21,399 nucleotides of DNA, taken from NCBI GenBank assembly GCA_011055475.1, contig DSDH01000076.1, forward strand, positions 1-21,399, in the 5' to 3' direction. Source of the DNA: Phycisphaerales bacterium (GTDB lineage: Bacteria; Planctomycetota; Phycisphaerae; Sedimentisphaerales; Anaerohalosphaeraceae). Below, piece after piece: positions 7,047-14,538 of the stretch (the first letter of the stretch is position 1; each line of letters opens with the position of its first letter). Made by a program: the position numbers and the translations under genes. The notes under the pieces are model-generated. The model was not told the DNA's origin and ran no database searches. It was given only the letters and a program-made list of their open reading frames with translations.

Positions 7047-7496
7047 ATGTTGAGCAATGAAATCACGGCGATAGCCGGTGCCAGCAAGAAGCGCAAACGC
7101 GTGGGTCGCGGTCGGGGAACCGGCCAGGGCAAGACCTGCGGACGCGGTCACAAGGGGGCCCACAGCCGCTCCGGCTGGTCGGCGCGGGCCATGTACGAAG
7201 GCGGTCAGATGCCGCTCTTCCGTCGGCTGCCGAAACGAGGCTTCAACAACGTCAACTTCGGCCGGCGTTACGAGATCGTGAACGTGTCGGACCTGGAGCG
7301 GCGGTTCAGTGAGGGGACCACGATCAGCGTGGCGGAGCTGGTCGCGGCAGGGCTCGTGGCCAGCGCCCAAAGCCGGGTGAAGATCCTCGGCGACGGCGAG
7401 CTGACCAAGCGACTCGTTGTGGTCGCGCATAAATTCAGCAAGAGCGCTGAGCAGAAGATATCGGGATGCGGGGGGACGGCCAAGGTGGTGGCCTAG
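7047..7496 (+). CDS. rplO: 50S ribosomal protein L15
   Basis: L15 is a late-assembly protein deep in the 50S subunit. From the ATG at 7047 the product has 149 residues, near the usual 145. The Gly/Arg/Lys-rich N-terminal extension KKRKRVGRGRGTGQGKTCGRGHKG is the family hallmark. It is followed by an EGGQMPLFRRLPKRGFNN block and a C-terminal domain with VKILGDGELTKRLVVVAHKFSKSAEQKI. AGGTGGTGAG at 7031-7040 serves as ribosome binding site. An upstream in-frame start at 7005 lies inside rpsE and is not supported. rplO precedes secY by 33 nt, as in most bacteria. Confidence 0.96.
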   Translation: MLSNEITAIAGASKKRKRVGRGRGTGQGKTCGRGHKGAHSRSGWSARAMYEGGQMPLFRRLPKRGFNNVNFGRRYEIVNVSDLERRFSEGTTISVAELVAAGLVASAQSRVKILGDGELTKRLVVVAHKFSKSAEQKISGCGGTAKVVA

Positions 7497-7529
7497 GACG
7501 GGCTCACCCTTAGCGGAAGGTGCACGGAC

Positions 7530-8882
7530 ATGCTCAGACGGATTACCAACATATTTCGCGTCCCGGATTTGCGAAACAAGGTGCTTTTCACCTTGGCGTT
7601 GCTGTGCATCTATAGAATCGGGTTTCATATTCCCGTGCCGGGGTATGACATCCAGCGTCAGTTGGGCACGGACCAGGGCGAGTCCGGCAATCCGCTGGGC
7701 CAGGTGACCGAATACCTGCAGATGTTCAGCGGCGGGCGTCTGGACCAGAGCAGCCTGTTCGGCCTGGGTATTATGCCGTATATTTCGGCGTCGATTATCC
7801 TGATGTTGCTGGGGGAGGTACTGCCGGCCCTGCGGAAGCTGCGCGAGGAGGGCCAGGCCGGTTACAAGAAGATTCAGGAGTATACCCGGTATCTGACGGT
7901 GCCGTTGTGCCTGCTGCAGTCCGTGATGTTTATGAAGATGATGGGCGGCGAGGTCTACGGTGGGATGGAGCGCCGGGCGGTGTTCATGGGCATGCTGGGC
8001 ATGACCGCCGGCACGATGTTCCTGATGTGGCTGGGCGAACAGATTGACGAGTACGGCATCGGCAACGGGATCAGCCTGATTATCATGGCGGGGATCCTGG
8101 CCCGAATGCCCGGGGCCGTGCAGAGTGTCTACCAGAACACCGAGTTTCGCGTGGGGGCCTCGCCCGGCGCCTACGGACCCGGAACGATCATCATCCTGAT
8201 CCTGTCGTTCCTGTTCGTGGTGGCCGGGGCGATCCTGATCACGCAGGGCCAGCGCCGAATCCCCATTCAGCAGGCCAAGCAGATGCGCGGGCGGCGGATG
8301 TACGGGGGCCAGCGGCACTATCTGCCGTTGCGGGTGAATCATGGCGGTGTGATGCCGATCATCTTCGCGTCGAGCCTCTTGATGTTTCCGCCGATCATCG
8401 TACGGTGGCTGGAAGCCTGGCCGTGGCTGGCTTCGACCCGCTTCTACGGGCATTTGCAGCAGGCCGTTTTGCCCTCGTCTTACATCTACACCGTCAGCGA
8501 GATCATCCTGATTTTCCTGTTTGCGTATTTCTGGACGACCGTCCAGTTTCAGCCCAAGGATATGGCCAAGCGTTTGCGGGACTCCGGCAGCTTCATTCCG
8601 GGTCTGCGTCCGGGGCATCGGACGGCGGAGTACCTCGAGGCCGTGATGACCCGGATCACCTTTTACGGGGCGTCGTTCCTGGCGTTTATCGCCGTGGTGC
8701 CCACGGTGGTGAACCAGTTGTTGGGCGTCGAGTTTCGGGTGGCGACGTTCCTGGGCGGAACGGGACTCTTGATCGTGGTCAGCGTCTCGCTCGATCTGGT
8801 CCAGCGGATCGAGGCCAACCTCCTCATGCGCAACTATGAAGGCTTCACGGAGTCGGGACGGATTAAGGGAGCGTATTCGTGA
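7530..8882 (+). CDS. secY: Preprotein translocase subunit SecY
   Basis: SecY is the channel subunit of the Sec translocon in the cytoplasmic membrane, working with SecE/SecG and SecA or ribosomes. The 450 residues are the usual size and show alternating hydrophobic segments consistent with ten membrane helices. Recognisable blocks are the N-terminal RNKVLFTLALLCIYRIGFHIPVPG, the plug-region GLGIMPYISASIILML, the LREEGQAGYKKIQEYTRY loop, QIDEYGIGNGISLIIMAGI, GQRRIPIQQAK, and an LPLRVNHGGVMPIIFASSLLM stretch. The C-terminal third contains GSFIPGLRPGHRTAEYLE. GGAAGG lies upstream of the ATG. The stop overlaps the adk GTG start by 4 nt. Confidence 0.98.
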   Translation: MLRRITNIFRVPDLRNKVLFTLALLCIYRIGFHIPVPGYDIQRQLGTDQGESGNPLGQVTEYLQMFSGGRLDQSSLFGLGIMPYISASIILMLLGEVLPALRKLREEGQAGYKKIQEYTRYLTVPLCLLQSVMFMKMMGGEVYGGMERRAVFMGMLGMTAGTMFLMWLGEQIDEYGIGNGISLIIMAGILARMPGAVQSVYQNTEFRVGASPGAYGPGTIIILILSFLFVVAGAILITQGQRRIPIQQAKQMRGRRMYGGQRHYLPLRVNHGGVMPIIFASSLLMFPPIIVRWLEAWPWLASTRFYGHLQQAVLPSSYIYTVSEIILIFLFAYFWTTVQFQPKDMAKRLRDSGSFIPGLRPGHRTAEYLEAVMTRITFYGASFLAFIAVVPTVVNQLLGVEFRVATFLGGTGLLIVVSVSLDLVQRIEANLLMRNYEGFTESGRIKGAYS

Positions 8883-9529
8883 GATTGATTCTTCTGGGGC
8901 CTCCCGGGGCCGGCAAGGGCACGCAGTGCAAACGGATTGTGGAGAAGTACGGGCTGACGCATCTGTCCAGCGGGGATATCCTGCGGGCCGAGCGGGCCGC
9001 CGGCACGGCGTTGGGTCGTAAGGCCCAGAGCTATATGGACAGCGGGGCGCTGGTGCCGGACGACGTGATTATCGACATGATGGCCGGGGCGATGCAGAAG
9101 GCCGCCGGGGGCTACGTGCTGGACGGCTTTCCTCGGACGGTGGCCCAGGCCGAAGGGCTCGACGCCGCGTTGGACAAGGCCGGGCAAACACTGGATGCGA
9201 TTGTGAACCTGGTGGTGGATGATGAGGTGATCGCCCGACGTCTGACGGGGCGGCGGAGTTGCCCGGTGTGCGGGGCGGTGTACCATATTGAGAACCTCAA
9301 GCCGAGGGTCGAGGGGCAGTGCGACAAGGGATGCGGCCCCCTGGTGCAACGCGATGATGACAAGCCGCAGGTGGTGCGGGCCCGGCTCAAGACGTACCAC
9401 GAACAGACCGCCGCGGTGGTGGGGTATTACCAGCGGCGGGGCCGGTCGGTCGTGGAGATCGACGCGGACCGGGATATCGACGACGTGACCACGGCCCTGT
9501 TCGCCGAGCTGGATCGGCTGGCTGGGTAG
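8879..9529 (+). CDS. adk: Adenylate kinase (GTG start, zinc-type LID)
   Basis: Adenylate kinase interconverts ATP+AMP and 2 ADP in the cytoplasm. The 216 residues start MRLILLGPPGAGKGTQ with the P-loop GPPGAGKGT at residues 7-15. They also show LSSGDILRAE, the AMP-binding GGYVLDGFPRTVAQAE at ~77-92, and a long LID with Cys at 128, 131, 148 and 152 followed by PLVQRDDDK. Zinc-binding LIDs normally show CxxC-x16-CxxC; here the last Cys is displaced by one (CDKGC). The GTG start overlaps the secY stop by 4 nt, implying coupled translation. map follows 10 nt later. Confidence 0.97.
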   Translation: MRLILLGPPGAGKGTQCKRIVEKYGLTHLSSGDILRAERAAGTALGRKAQSYMDSGALVPDDVIIDMMAGAMQKAAGGYVLDGFPRTVAQAEGLDAALDKAGQTLDAIVNLVVDDEVIARRLTGRRSCPVCGAVYHIENLKPRVEGQCDKGCGPLVQRDDDKPQVVRARLKTYHEQTAAVVGYYQRRGRSVVEIDADRDIDDVTTALFAELDRLAG

Positions 9530-9539
9530 GTTGTGGCAG

Positions 9540-10322
9540 ATGGCGATTACTCTGCGAAGCCCTCGAGAGATCGATCAGCTTCGGCGGGCGGGCGCGGTGG
9601 TCGGCCAAGTTCTTTCAAAACTGTCGGAAGCGGCCCGGCCGGGGGTGACGACGGCCGAGCTGGATGCACTGGCCCTGGAGATCACCGAGGCCGCCGGGGC
9701 GACGGCCCTGTTCAAGGGCGTGCGGAACCCGTACGCCGGACGGCCTTTCCCCGGCGCGATCTGTGCTTCGGTGAATGAGCAGGTGGTGCACGGCATCCCC
9801 TCGCCGCACGTGGTGCTTCGCGAGGGGGATATCCTGAGCGTGGATTTCGGCGCCCGGCTGGATGGCTATTGCGGTGATGCGGCCGTGACTGTGGCGGTGG
9901 GGCGGGTCACGGCGGATCGACGGCGTCTGATGGACGTGACGCGGCAACTGCTGGAGATCGCCATCGAGCGGATCGCGCCGGGTGTCAAGTGGAGTGCGGT
10001 GGCCGGGGCGATGGAGGCGTGCGCCCGACAGGCGGGATTCTCCGTCGTGCGGGATTTCGTGGGCCACGGCATCGGCACGGAAATGCACGAAGACCCGAAG
10101 CTGCCGAACTTCGTCAGTCCGGCGCTGTTGCAGAACGATATTCGACTGCGGGAAGGCATGATCCTGGCGGTCGAGCCGATGGTGAATATGGGGGGGGCGG
10201 CGGTCCGCACGCTGCGGGATGGATGGACGGTGGTGACGCGGGATCGGTCGTGCTCGGCGCATTTCGAGCACACGATCGCGGTGATCAAGCAGGGCTGCGA
10301 GGTATTGACGCGCGGTTCTTAA
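9540..10322 (+). CDS. map: Methionine aminopeptidase, type I
   Basis: This enzyme removes the N-terminal methionine from new proteins after deformylation. From the ATG at 9540 it has 260 residues. All five metal ligands are visible with the same spacing as in E. coli: D102 and D113 (SVDFGARLDGYCGDAA), H176 (VGHGIG), E212 (AVEPMVN) and E243 (SAHFEHTI). H84 in VVHGIP corresponds to the catalytic His79. A TTG at 9531 would add only three residues; the ATG is preferred. Its ribosome binding site (TAGG) overlaps the adk stop. The downstream neighbour is infA. Confidence 0.97.
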   Translation: MAITLRSPREIDQLRRAGAVVGQVLSKLSEAARPGVTTAELDALALEITEAAGATALFKGVRNPYAGRPFPGAICASVNEQVVHGIPSPHVVLREGDILSVDFGARLDGYCGDAAVTVAVGRVTADRRRLMDVTRQLLEIAIERIAPGVKWSAVAGAMEACARQAGFSVVRDFVGHGIGTEMHEDPKLPNFVSPALLQNDIRLREGMILAVEPMVNMGGAAVRTLRDGWTVVTRDRSCSAHFEHTIAVIKQGCEVLTRGS

Positions 10323-10358
10323 CCGGCGTGGAGAAACAGGGAAAAGGCCTGGGAGTAG

Positions 10359-10574
10359 ATGGCCAAGAAGGATGCGATACGCGTGGAAGCGAAGGTGATC
10401 GACGCATTGCCGAATGCGATGTTTCGCGTGCAGTTGGAAGGCGGACATCAGATTCTGGCGCATGTGTCGGGCAAGATGCGCATGCACTTCATTCGCATTC
10501 TTCCGGGCGACAAGGTCACGGTCGAGATGAGCCCGTACGATTTGACGCGGGGCCGGATTGTGTTGAGAAACTAG
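10359..10574 (+). CDS. infA: Translation initiation factor IF-1
   Basis: IF-1 is a single OB-fold protein that blocks the 30S A-site during initiation. The 71 residues are the canonical length. The sequence opens MAKKDAIRVEAKVIDALPNAMF and then shows RVQLEGGHQILAHVSGKMRMHFIRILPGD, KVTVEMSPYDLTRGRIVLRN, all typical. A GGGAGTAG stretch precedes the ATG. The map-infA-rpmJ-rpsM order is standard in many bacteria. Confidence 0.97.
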   Translation: MAKKDAIRVEAKVIDALPNAMFRVQLEGGHQILAHVSGKMRMHFIRILPGDKVTVEMSPYDLTRGRIVLRN

Positions 10575-10602
10575 CCGTGAAACGACAAGCGATGGTGCAG
10601 AC

Positions 10603-10719
10603 ATGAAAGTGCGAAGCAGCGTCAAGCGGATTTGTGAGAACTGCAAGGTCATCCGCCGCAAGGGCGTGGTCCGTGTGATCTGTTCGGCGGACCCCCGACA
10701 TAAGCAGCGGCAGGGTTGA
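10603..10719 (+). CDS. rpmJ: 50S ribosomal protein L36, zinc-binding type
   Basis: L36 is the smallest large-subunit protein and a zinc-ribbon protein. The 38-residue reading frame starts MKVRSSVKRICENCKVIRRK and ends ICSADPRHKQRQG, matching the family over its full length. Zinc ligands C11, C14, C27 and H33 are all present. It lies 28 nt after infA and 37 nt before rpsM, its usual place. Confidence 0.96.
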   Translation: MKVRSSVKRICENCKVIRRKGVVRVICSADPRHKQRQG

Positions 10720-10756
10720 ACAGACAGGCCAACGAGACGACAGAGCAGGAGCAGGT

Positions 10757-11140
10757 ATGCCGCGTATAGTGGGTGTAGACGTACCGAACGACAAGCCCGT
10801 GTGGGTGGCGTTGACGTATATCCATGGGATCGGGCGATGTACGTCGGAGCGGATTCTTAAGGAAGCGAACGTCGATCGGACGGTGCGGGCCGGAAAGCTC
10901 AGCGAGGACGAGGTCAGCCGCATCGCCCAGATCATCGACCGCGAGTACATCGTCGAGGGACAGTTGCGACGGCAGGTTTCCCAGAGCATCGCACGGCTCC
11001 GCGATATCGCGTGTTACCGCGGCATCCGACACCGGCGCGGGCTTCCCGTGCGGGGTCAGCAGACGCAGTCCAACGCGCGGACGCGCAAGGGACCGCGCAA
11101 GACCGTCGCGGGGAAAAAGGGCGTCAAGGAAATGCGGTAA
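10757..11140 (+). CDS. rpsM: 30S ribosomal protein S13
   Basis: S13 is in the 30S head and forms bridges to L5 and contacts with P-site tRNA through its basic tail. The 127 residues contain MPRIVGVDVPNDKPVWVALTYIHGIG at the start, the helix-hairpin-helix part ILKEANVD and LSEDEVSRIAQIID, and the signature YRGIRHRRGLPVRGQQTQSNARTRKGP near the C-terminus. The tail is basic (KTVAGKKGVKEMR). The ATG follows a GAGCAGGAGCAGGT ribosome binding site. This is the first gene of the alpha-operon segment. Confidence 0.97.
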   Translation: MPRIVGVDVPNDKPVWVALTYIHGIGRCTSERILKEANVDRTVRAGKLSEDEVSRIAQIIDREYIVEGQLRRQVSQSIARLRDIACYRGIRHRRGLPVRGQQTQSNARTRKGPRKTVAGKKGVKEMR

Positions 11141-11185
11141 GCCGCCGGAGCGGGAGCAAACAGGCGACTCGAGAGGACAGGTTCG

Positions 11186-11566
11186 ATGGCACGACGGGTC
11201 AAACGCAAGATTCGAAGAAACGTGGTCAAGGCGATCGCCCATATCAAGGCGTCGTTCAACAACACCCTCGTGACGATCACGGACCGGGACGGCAATACGC
11301 TGTGCCGGGATTCGGGCGGCACGGTGGGCTTCAAGGGCTCGCGCAAGAGCACGCCGTTCGCGGCGCAGCGGGCCGGCGAGAAGTGCGCCCGCACGGCCAT
11401 GCGGTATGGCGTGCGCGAGGTGGAAATCAAGGTCAAAGGGCCCGGTTCCGGGCGGGAATCCGCGATCAGCGCGTTGCAGGGCGCGGGCCTGCGCATCGCC
11501 TCGATTGAGGACGTTACTCCGATCCCGCACAACGGGTGTCGGGCTCGAAAGCGGCGGCGCGTCTAA
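11186..11566 (+). CDS. rpsK: 30S ribosomal protein S11
   Basis: S11 forms part of the 30S platform near the mRNA exit and the E-site. The 126 residues show HIKASFNNTLVTITDRDGNTL, GFKGSRKSTPFAAQRAGEKCA, VEIKVKGPGSGRESAISALQ, LRIASIEDVTPIPHNGCRARKRRRV; the last block is the almost invariant S11 C-terminus. The start is preceded by GAGAGGACAGG. It lies 45 nt after rpsM and 58 nt before rpsD. Confidence 0.97.
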   Translation: MARRVKRKIRRNVVKAIAHIKASFNNTLVTITDRDGNTLCRDSGGTVGFKGSRKSTPFAAQRAGEKCARTAMRYGVREVEIKVKGPGSGRESAISALQGAGLRIASIEDVTPIPHNGCRARKRRRV

Positions 11567-11624
11567 GGCGCCGCGGCCGCGGGATCGACGAACAGAACCC
11601 ATAGCGAGAGGAAACCAAGTTCAT

Positions 11625-12257
11625 ATGGCACGGTACCTCGGATCCTCATGTAAGCACTGCCGGCGGGAAGGCATCAAGCTGATGCTCAAGGGCGTGCGCT
11701 GTGAAACGGCCAAGTGCCCCGTGGAGAAACGCGAGCGGCACCTGGGGCCCGGTCAGCACGGATGGCGGCGCGGCCGTAAGAGCGACTACGCCGTTCGGCT
11801 CCGTGAGAAGCAGAAGGTCAAACGCTATTACGGCCTGCTGGAAAAGCAGTTCATGCGCTACTTCCAACAGGCGTCCCGACGCAAGGGCAACACGGGCCAG
11901 GCCCTGTTGAGCCTGCTGGAGCGGCGCCTGGACAACGTGGTGTACAAGCTGAATTTCGCCCCGTCGCGCAAGGCGGCGCGCCAGCTTATCGCTCACGGCC
12001 ACGTGTATCTCAACGGGCGCAAGGCCGACATCCCCGATATTACGGTGCGTATCGGCGACAAGATCACCCTCAAGAATAACGAGCGCAGCCGCAAGCGCGT
12101 CAAGCAGCAGTTGGAGGCGAATCCCAGCTTCACCGTGCAGGGCTGGCTGCAGTTGGACCCCGAAAAACCCGCCGCCACCGTGGTGGCTTTACCCGGCCGC
12201 GAGGACGTTCAGCTCGTGGTCGAGGAGCACCTGGTTGTGGAGGCGTGTTCGCGATAA
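11625..12257 (+). CDS. rpsD: 30S ribosomal protein S4, zinc-binding type
   Basis: S4 nucleates assembly of the 30S body and, in E. coli, represses the alpha operon. From the ATG at 11625 it has 210 residues, starting MARYLGSSCKHCRREGIKL. Cys 9, 12, 26 and 31 form the N-terminal zinc knuckle, so this is the C+ form. Further marks are LRTKQ-like LREKQKVKRYYGLLEKQF, the S4 RNA-binding domain RRLDNVVYKLNFAPSRKAARQL followed by HGHVYLNGRKADIPD, and a short C-terminal domain. A longer open frame from 11406 runs inside rpsK and is not used. A purine-rich GCGAGAGGAAACC precedes the start. Confidence 0.96.
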   Translation: MARYLGSSCKHCRREGIKLMLKGVRCETAKCPVEKRERHLGPGQHGWRRGRKSDYAVRLREKQKVKRYYGLLEKQFMRYFQQASRRKGNTGQALLSLLERRLDNVVYKLNFAPSRKAARQLIAHGHVYLNGRKADIPDITVRIGDKITLKNNERSRKRVKQQLEANPSFTVQGWLQLDPEKPAATVVALPGREDVQLVVEEHLVVEACSR

Positions 12258-12286
12258 TTGTCTGGTACAGTGGCGAGTCACAGAGA

Positions 12287-12316
12287 GCGGCGCCCCTGTT
12301 GGCCCAGGGGCGGTGC
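12287..12316 (+). promoter_or_regulatory. Strong hairpin in the rpsD-rpoA intergenic leader
   Basis: The 92-nt gap between rpsD and rpoA is the longest in the alpha segment and holds a perfect 8-bp stem, CGCCCCTG at 12291-12298 and CAGGGGCG at 12305-12312, with the 6-nt loop TTGGCC. The stem can extend outward past a G.G mismatch by a G.U wobble and two further pairs. No T-run follows, so it does not look like a simple intrinsic terminator. It could be an attenuator, an RNA-processing or stability element, or a protein-binding leader. The function is inference only. Confidence 0.5.
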
Positions 12317-12349
12317 TGAGAACATTTGCTGCTAGACGGGAGGCCATTC

Positions 12350-13345
12350 ATGCGGATAACCTGGAGAGGACTGGAACTGCCGACGCGGATCGAGCGGGAC
12401 CACGACGTCTCGAGCGACCGATATGGGCGGTTCGCCATCGAGCCGTTCGAGCGCGGCTTTGGGACGACGATCGGCAACAGCCTGCGCCGCGTGTTGCTCT
12501 CGGCGCTGGAGGGCAGCGCCGTCACGTCCGTCAAGATCGCCGGCGTCGCACACGAGTTCACCACGATCCCCGGCGTTCTGGAGGACGTGACCGACATCGT
12601 TCTGAACGTCAAGCGGCTGGTCGTCCGCCTGGATGGTGAGGAATCGAAGACGATTCGCGTCGCCGCAAAGAAGGCCGGTCCCGTGACGGCGTCCATGATC
12701 GAGCACGACGCCTCCGTTCAGATCGCCAACGGGGACCTGGTTTTGGCGACGTTGACCGAGGATGTCCCGTTCGAGATGGAAATGACCGTGGCCAACGGAC
12801 GGGGTTATTCGCCCGCCGTGGAGCGACTGGCTGAGGCCGACCGTTTCGAGCAAGAAATCGGGCGCATCGAGGTGGATGCCATTTACTCGCCGGTGCTCCG
12901 GGTCCGATACAAGACGGAGGACACGCGCGTCGGCCAGCGGACGAACTACGACAAGCTCATCCTCGAGATCTGGACCGATGGGACGGTTACCCCGGAGATG
13001 GCCCTGGTCGAGGCGGCCAAGATTCTGCGCAAGTACATCAATCCGTTTGTGCAGTATACCGAGGTGGGCGAAAAGACGGTCGAGGAGGGTGAGGTCAAGC
13101 CGGAGCCCAAGAGCGGGCCCGATGAAGAGCTCAAGGCCAAGCTGGCCTGGCCGATCGAGCAGCTCGACTTGACTGTGCGCAGTCGCAACTGCCTGGAATC
13201 GAATCACATCGAGACGGTGGGGCAGTTGGTGAAAATGACCGAAGCCGATTTGTTGAAGATCCGCAGTTTTGGCAAGACCAGCCTGCGGGAGATCCAGAGA
13301 AAGCTGGCCGACCTGGGCCTGTCGCTGGGCATGACCGACGTATAA
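12350..13345 (+). CDS. rpoA: DNA-directed RNA polymerase subunit alpha
   Basis: The alpha subunit dimerises to start RNA polymerase assembly, and its C-terminal domain contacts UP elements and activators. The ATG at 12350 sits 6 nt after a GGGAGG ribosome binding site (12338-12343) and gives 331 residues; a TTG at 12326 is rejected. The N-terminal domain shows RFAIEPFERGFGTTIGNSLR and VLLSALEGSAVTSVKI, the usual dimerisation and core-contact region. An acidic linker (VEEGEVKPEPKSGPDEELKAK) follows. The C-terminal domain covers residues ~262-331, with VRSRNCLESNHIETVGQL and LKIRSFGKTSLREI. It lies between rpsD and rplQ, the usual order. Confidence 0.98.
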   Translation: MRITWRGLELPTRIERDHDVSSDRYGRFAIEPFERGFGTTIGNSLRRVLLSALEGSAVTSVKIAGVAHEFTTIPGVLEDVTDIVLNVKRLVVRLDGEESKTIRVAAKKAGPVTASMIEHDASVQIANGDLVLATLTEDVPFEMEMTVANGRGYSPAVERLAEADRFEQEIGRIEVDAIYSPVLRVRYKTEDTRVGQRTNYDKLILEIWTDGTVTPEMALVEAAKILRKYINPFVQYTEVGEKTVEEGEVKPEPKSGPDEELKAKLAWPIEQLDLTVRSRNCLESNHIETVGQLVKMTEADLLKIRSFGKTSLREIQRKLADLGLSLGMTDV

Positions 13346-13405
13346 CAACGGTCGGACCATGTCCCCGACGGCCCCCTTGGGACGGCGCCGAAAGAGGTAG
13401 TGACT

Positions 13406-13831
13406 ATGCGGCACAAAGTAGCGGGACGCCATCTGAGTCGAACCAGCGCGCATCGCCTGGCGCTGCGGCGGAATCTGGCGGCGTCGTTGTTCGAGCACGA
13501 GACGATTTCCACGACCTTGCCCAAGGCCAAGGAGGTGCGGCCGTTTGCCGAGAGGCTCATCACGCTGGCCAAGCGCGGCGACTTGGCGGCCCGGCGACGG
13601 GCCATCGCCCTGCTCAATGATCGGGCGATCGTGGAGGAGCGTGACGGCGAGCTCGTGGAAACCGGCACCGTTATCCGCAAGCTGTTCAGCGACATCGGGC
13701 CGCGATACCTGGATCGCGCGGGCGGCTACACCCGGATTGTTAAACTGGGCAAGAAACGTCTGGGTGACAATGGCCAGCTCGTGTTGCTGCAGTTGGTCGG
13801 TAACGAGCAGGGCGGCAAGAAACGCAAGTAA
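13406..13831 (+). CDS. rplQ: 50S ribosomal protein L17
   Basis: L17 lies near the tunnel exit of the 50S subunit. The ATG at 13406 has an AAAGAGGT ribosome binding site 7 nt upstream and gives 141 residues. It starts MRHKVAGRHLSRTSAHRLAL with the family block RRNLAASLFEHETISTTLPKAKEVRPFAERLITLAKRG split across the N-terminal half. The remainder is YTRIVKLGKKRLGDNGQLVLLQLV. A GTG at 13400 would add only two residues. This is the last gene of the ribosomal cluster; a HIT protein follows 33 nt later. Confidence 0.96.
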   Translation: MRHKVAGRHLSRTSAHRLALRRNLAASLFEHETISTTLPKAKEVRPFAERLITLAKRGDLAARRRAIALLNDRAIVEERDGELVETGTVIRKLFSDIGPRYLDRAGGYTRIVKLGKKRLGDNGQLVLLQLVGNEQGGKKRK

Positions 13832-13864
13832 CCCGCCGCGCAAACCGCGGCAAGGAGCCGATGC

Positions 13865-14281
13865 ATGGGCCGGGATGACTGCATTTTCTGCCGGATTATC
13901 GCGGGGCAGATCCCATGCACGAAGGTGTACGAGGACGACGCGGTCCTGGCGTTCCTGGATATCGGCCCGATCAGCCCCGGCCATACGCTGGTCGTCGTCA
14001 AGCCGCATGTCCGGCACCTGTACGACGGCGATTCGGACGTGCTGGAAGGGCTCGGCTCGGCCTTGGGGCGGGTCGCCGGGGCGGTCGTCGAGGCCACCGG
14101 AGCCGATGGGTGCAACGTGCTGTGCAACAATGGACGGGCCGCCGGGCAACTGGTCGATCACGTCCATTTCCACGTGATTCCACGCAGACAGGACGATGGC
14201 CTCTTTCCCCATTGGCCCAAGTTCGAGTATGAGCCCGGGCAGGCCGAAGCCATCGCCCAATCCATCCGGGAAAAACTGTAG
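13865..14281 (+). CDS. HIT-family nucleotide hydrolase (histidine triad protein)
   Basis: HIT proteins hydrolyse or transfer nucleotidyl groups, typically AMP from AMP-lysine, aminoacyl-adenylates or dinucleoside polyphosphates. The 138 residues show the catalytic triad HVHFHV at 99-104, preceded by CNNGRAAGQLVD. The N-terminal CIFCRIIAGQIPCTKVYEDD has the Cys pair C6/C9 found in zinc-binding HINT-type members. GHTLVVVKPHVRHLYD lies in the middle. Its length is typical of a single-domain HIT protein. AAGGAG at 13852-13857 gives a clear ribosome binding site for the ATG at 13865. It is on the same strand 33 nt after rplQ and could be co-transcribed. The exact substrate cannot be told. Confidence 0.93.
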   Translation: MGRDDCIFCRIIAGQIPCTKVYEDDAVLAFLDIGPISPGHTLVVVKPHVRHLYDGDSDVLEGLGSALGRVAGAVVEATGADGCNVLCNNGRAAGQLVDHVHFHVIPRRQDDGLFPHWPKFEYEPGQAEAIAQSIREKL

Positions 14282-14289
14282 ATTCGCCC

Positions 14290-14317
14290 TTGCAGTGCGA
14301 GGCGGGGCGTATAAAAT
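14290..14317 (+). promoter_or_regulatory. Putative sigma70-type promoter for the initiator tRNA
   Basis: A -35-like TTGCAG (14290-14295) and a -10-like TAAAAT (14312-14317, 5 of 6 consensus bases) are separated by 16 nt. Transcription would start near 14324, just before the tRNA at 14331. The -35 is weak; the AT-rich -10 stands out in GC-rich DNA. Confidence 0.5.
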
Positions 14318-14330
14318 AACAGCATACGAT

Positions 14331-14404
<74 letters not shown>

Positions 14405-14420
14405 TTCGCGATGAACCAAC

Positions 14421-14454
14421 GGGCCCGGCATCCGTCGGGGCCGCGTCGTTTTCT
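14421..14454 (+). terminator. Possible intrinsic terminator after tRNA-fMet
   Basis: A stem of CCCGGC (14424-14429) with GTCGGG (14434-14439), loop ATCC, is extended by two outer G-C pairs beyond a mismatch. It is followed after a few bases by a T-rich CGTTTTCTC. This is a modest but plausible terminator 20 nt after the tRNA. It also lies in the convergent gap before the minus-strand gene ending at 14539. Confidence 0.4.
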
Positions 14455-14538
14455 CCATCCCCCTTGGGTGGTCCGTCTTGAGGTTCCGGTGCCTTTCCCT
14501 GAAACTGCGGGTCGGAGCAAAGGGGTGTGTGCCCGCGG

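Noticed and set aside
6945..8618. Long open frame (557 codons) on the minus strand across rplO and secY
   Set aside because: Antisense to certain genes, His/Gln/Pro-rich composition typical of a shadow, no motif.
11406..11624. Upstream extension of rpsD
   Set aside because: It runs inside rpsK in another frame; the S4 family begins exactly at MARYLG at 11625.
13322..13400. Possible hairpins in the rpoA-rplQ gap (CCGAC/GTCGG and GTCCC/GGGAC)
   Set aside because: Stems are only 5 bp with long loops and no T-run; they are not above what is expected in GC-rich DNA.
12332..14260. Long open frame (642 codons) on the minus strand across rpoA, rplQ and the HIT gene
   Set aside because: It lies antisense to three certain genes in high-GC DNA, where such shadows are common, and its translation shows no family pattern.
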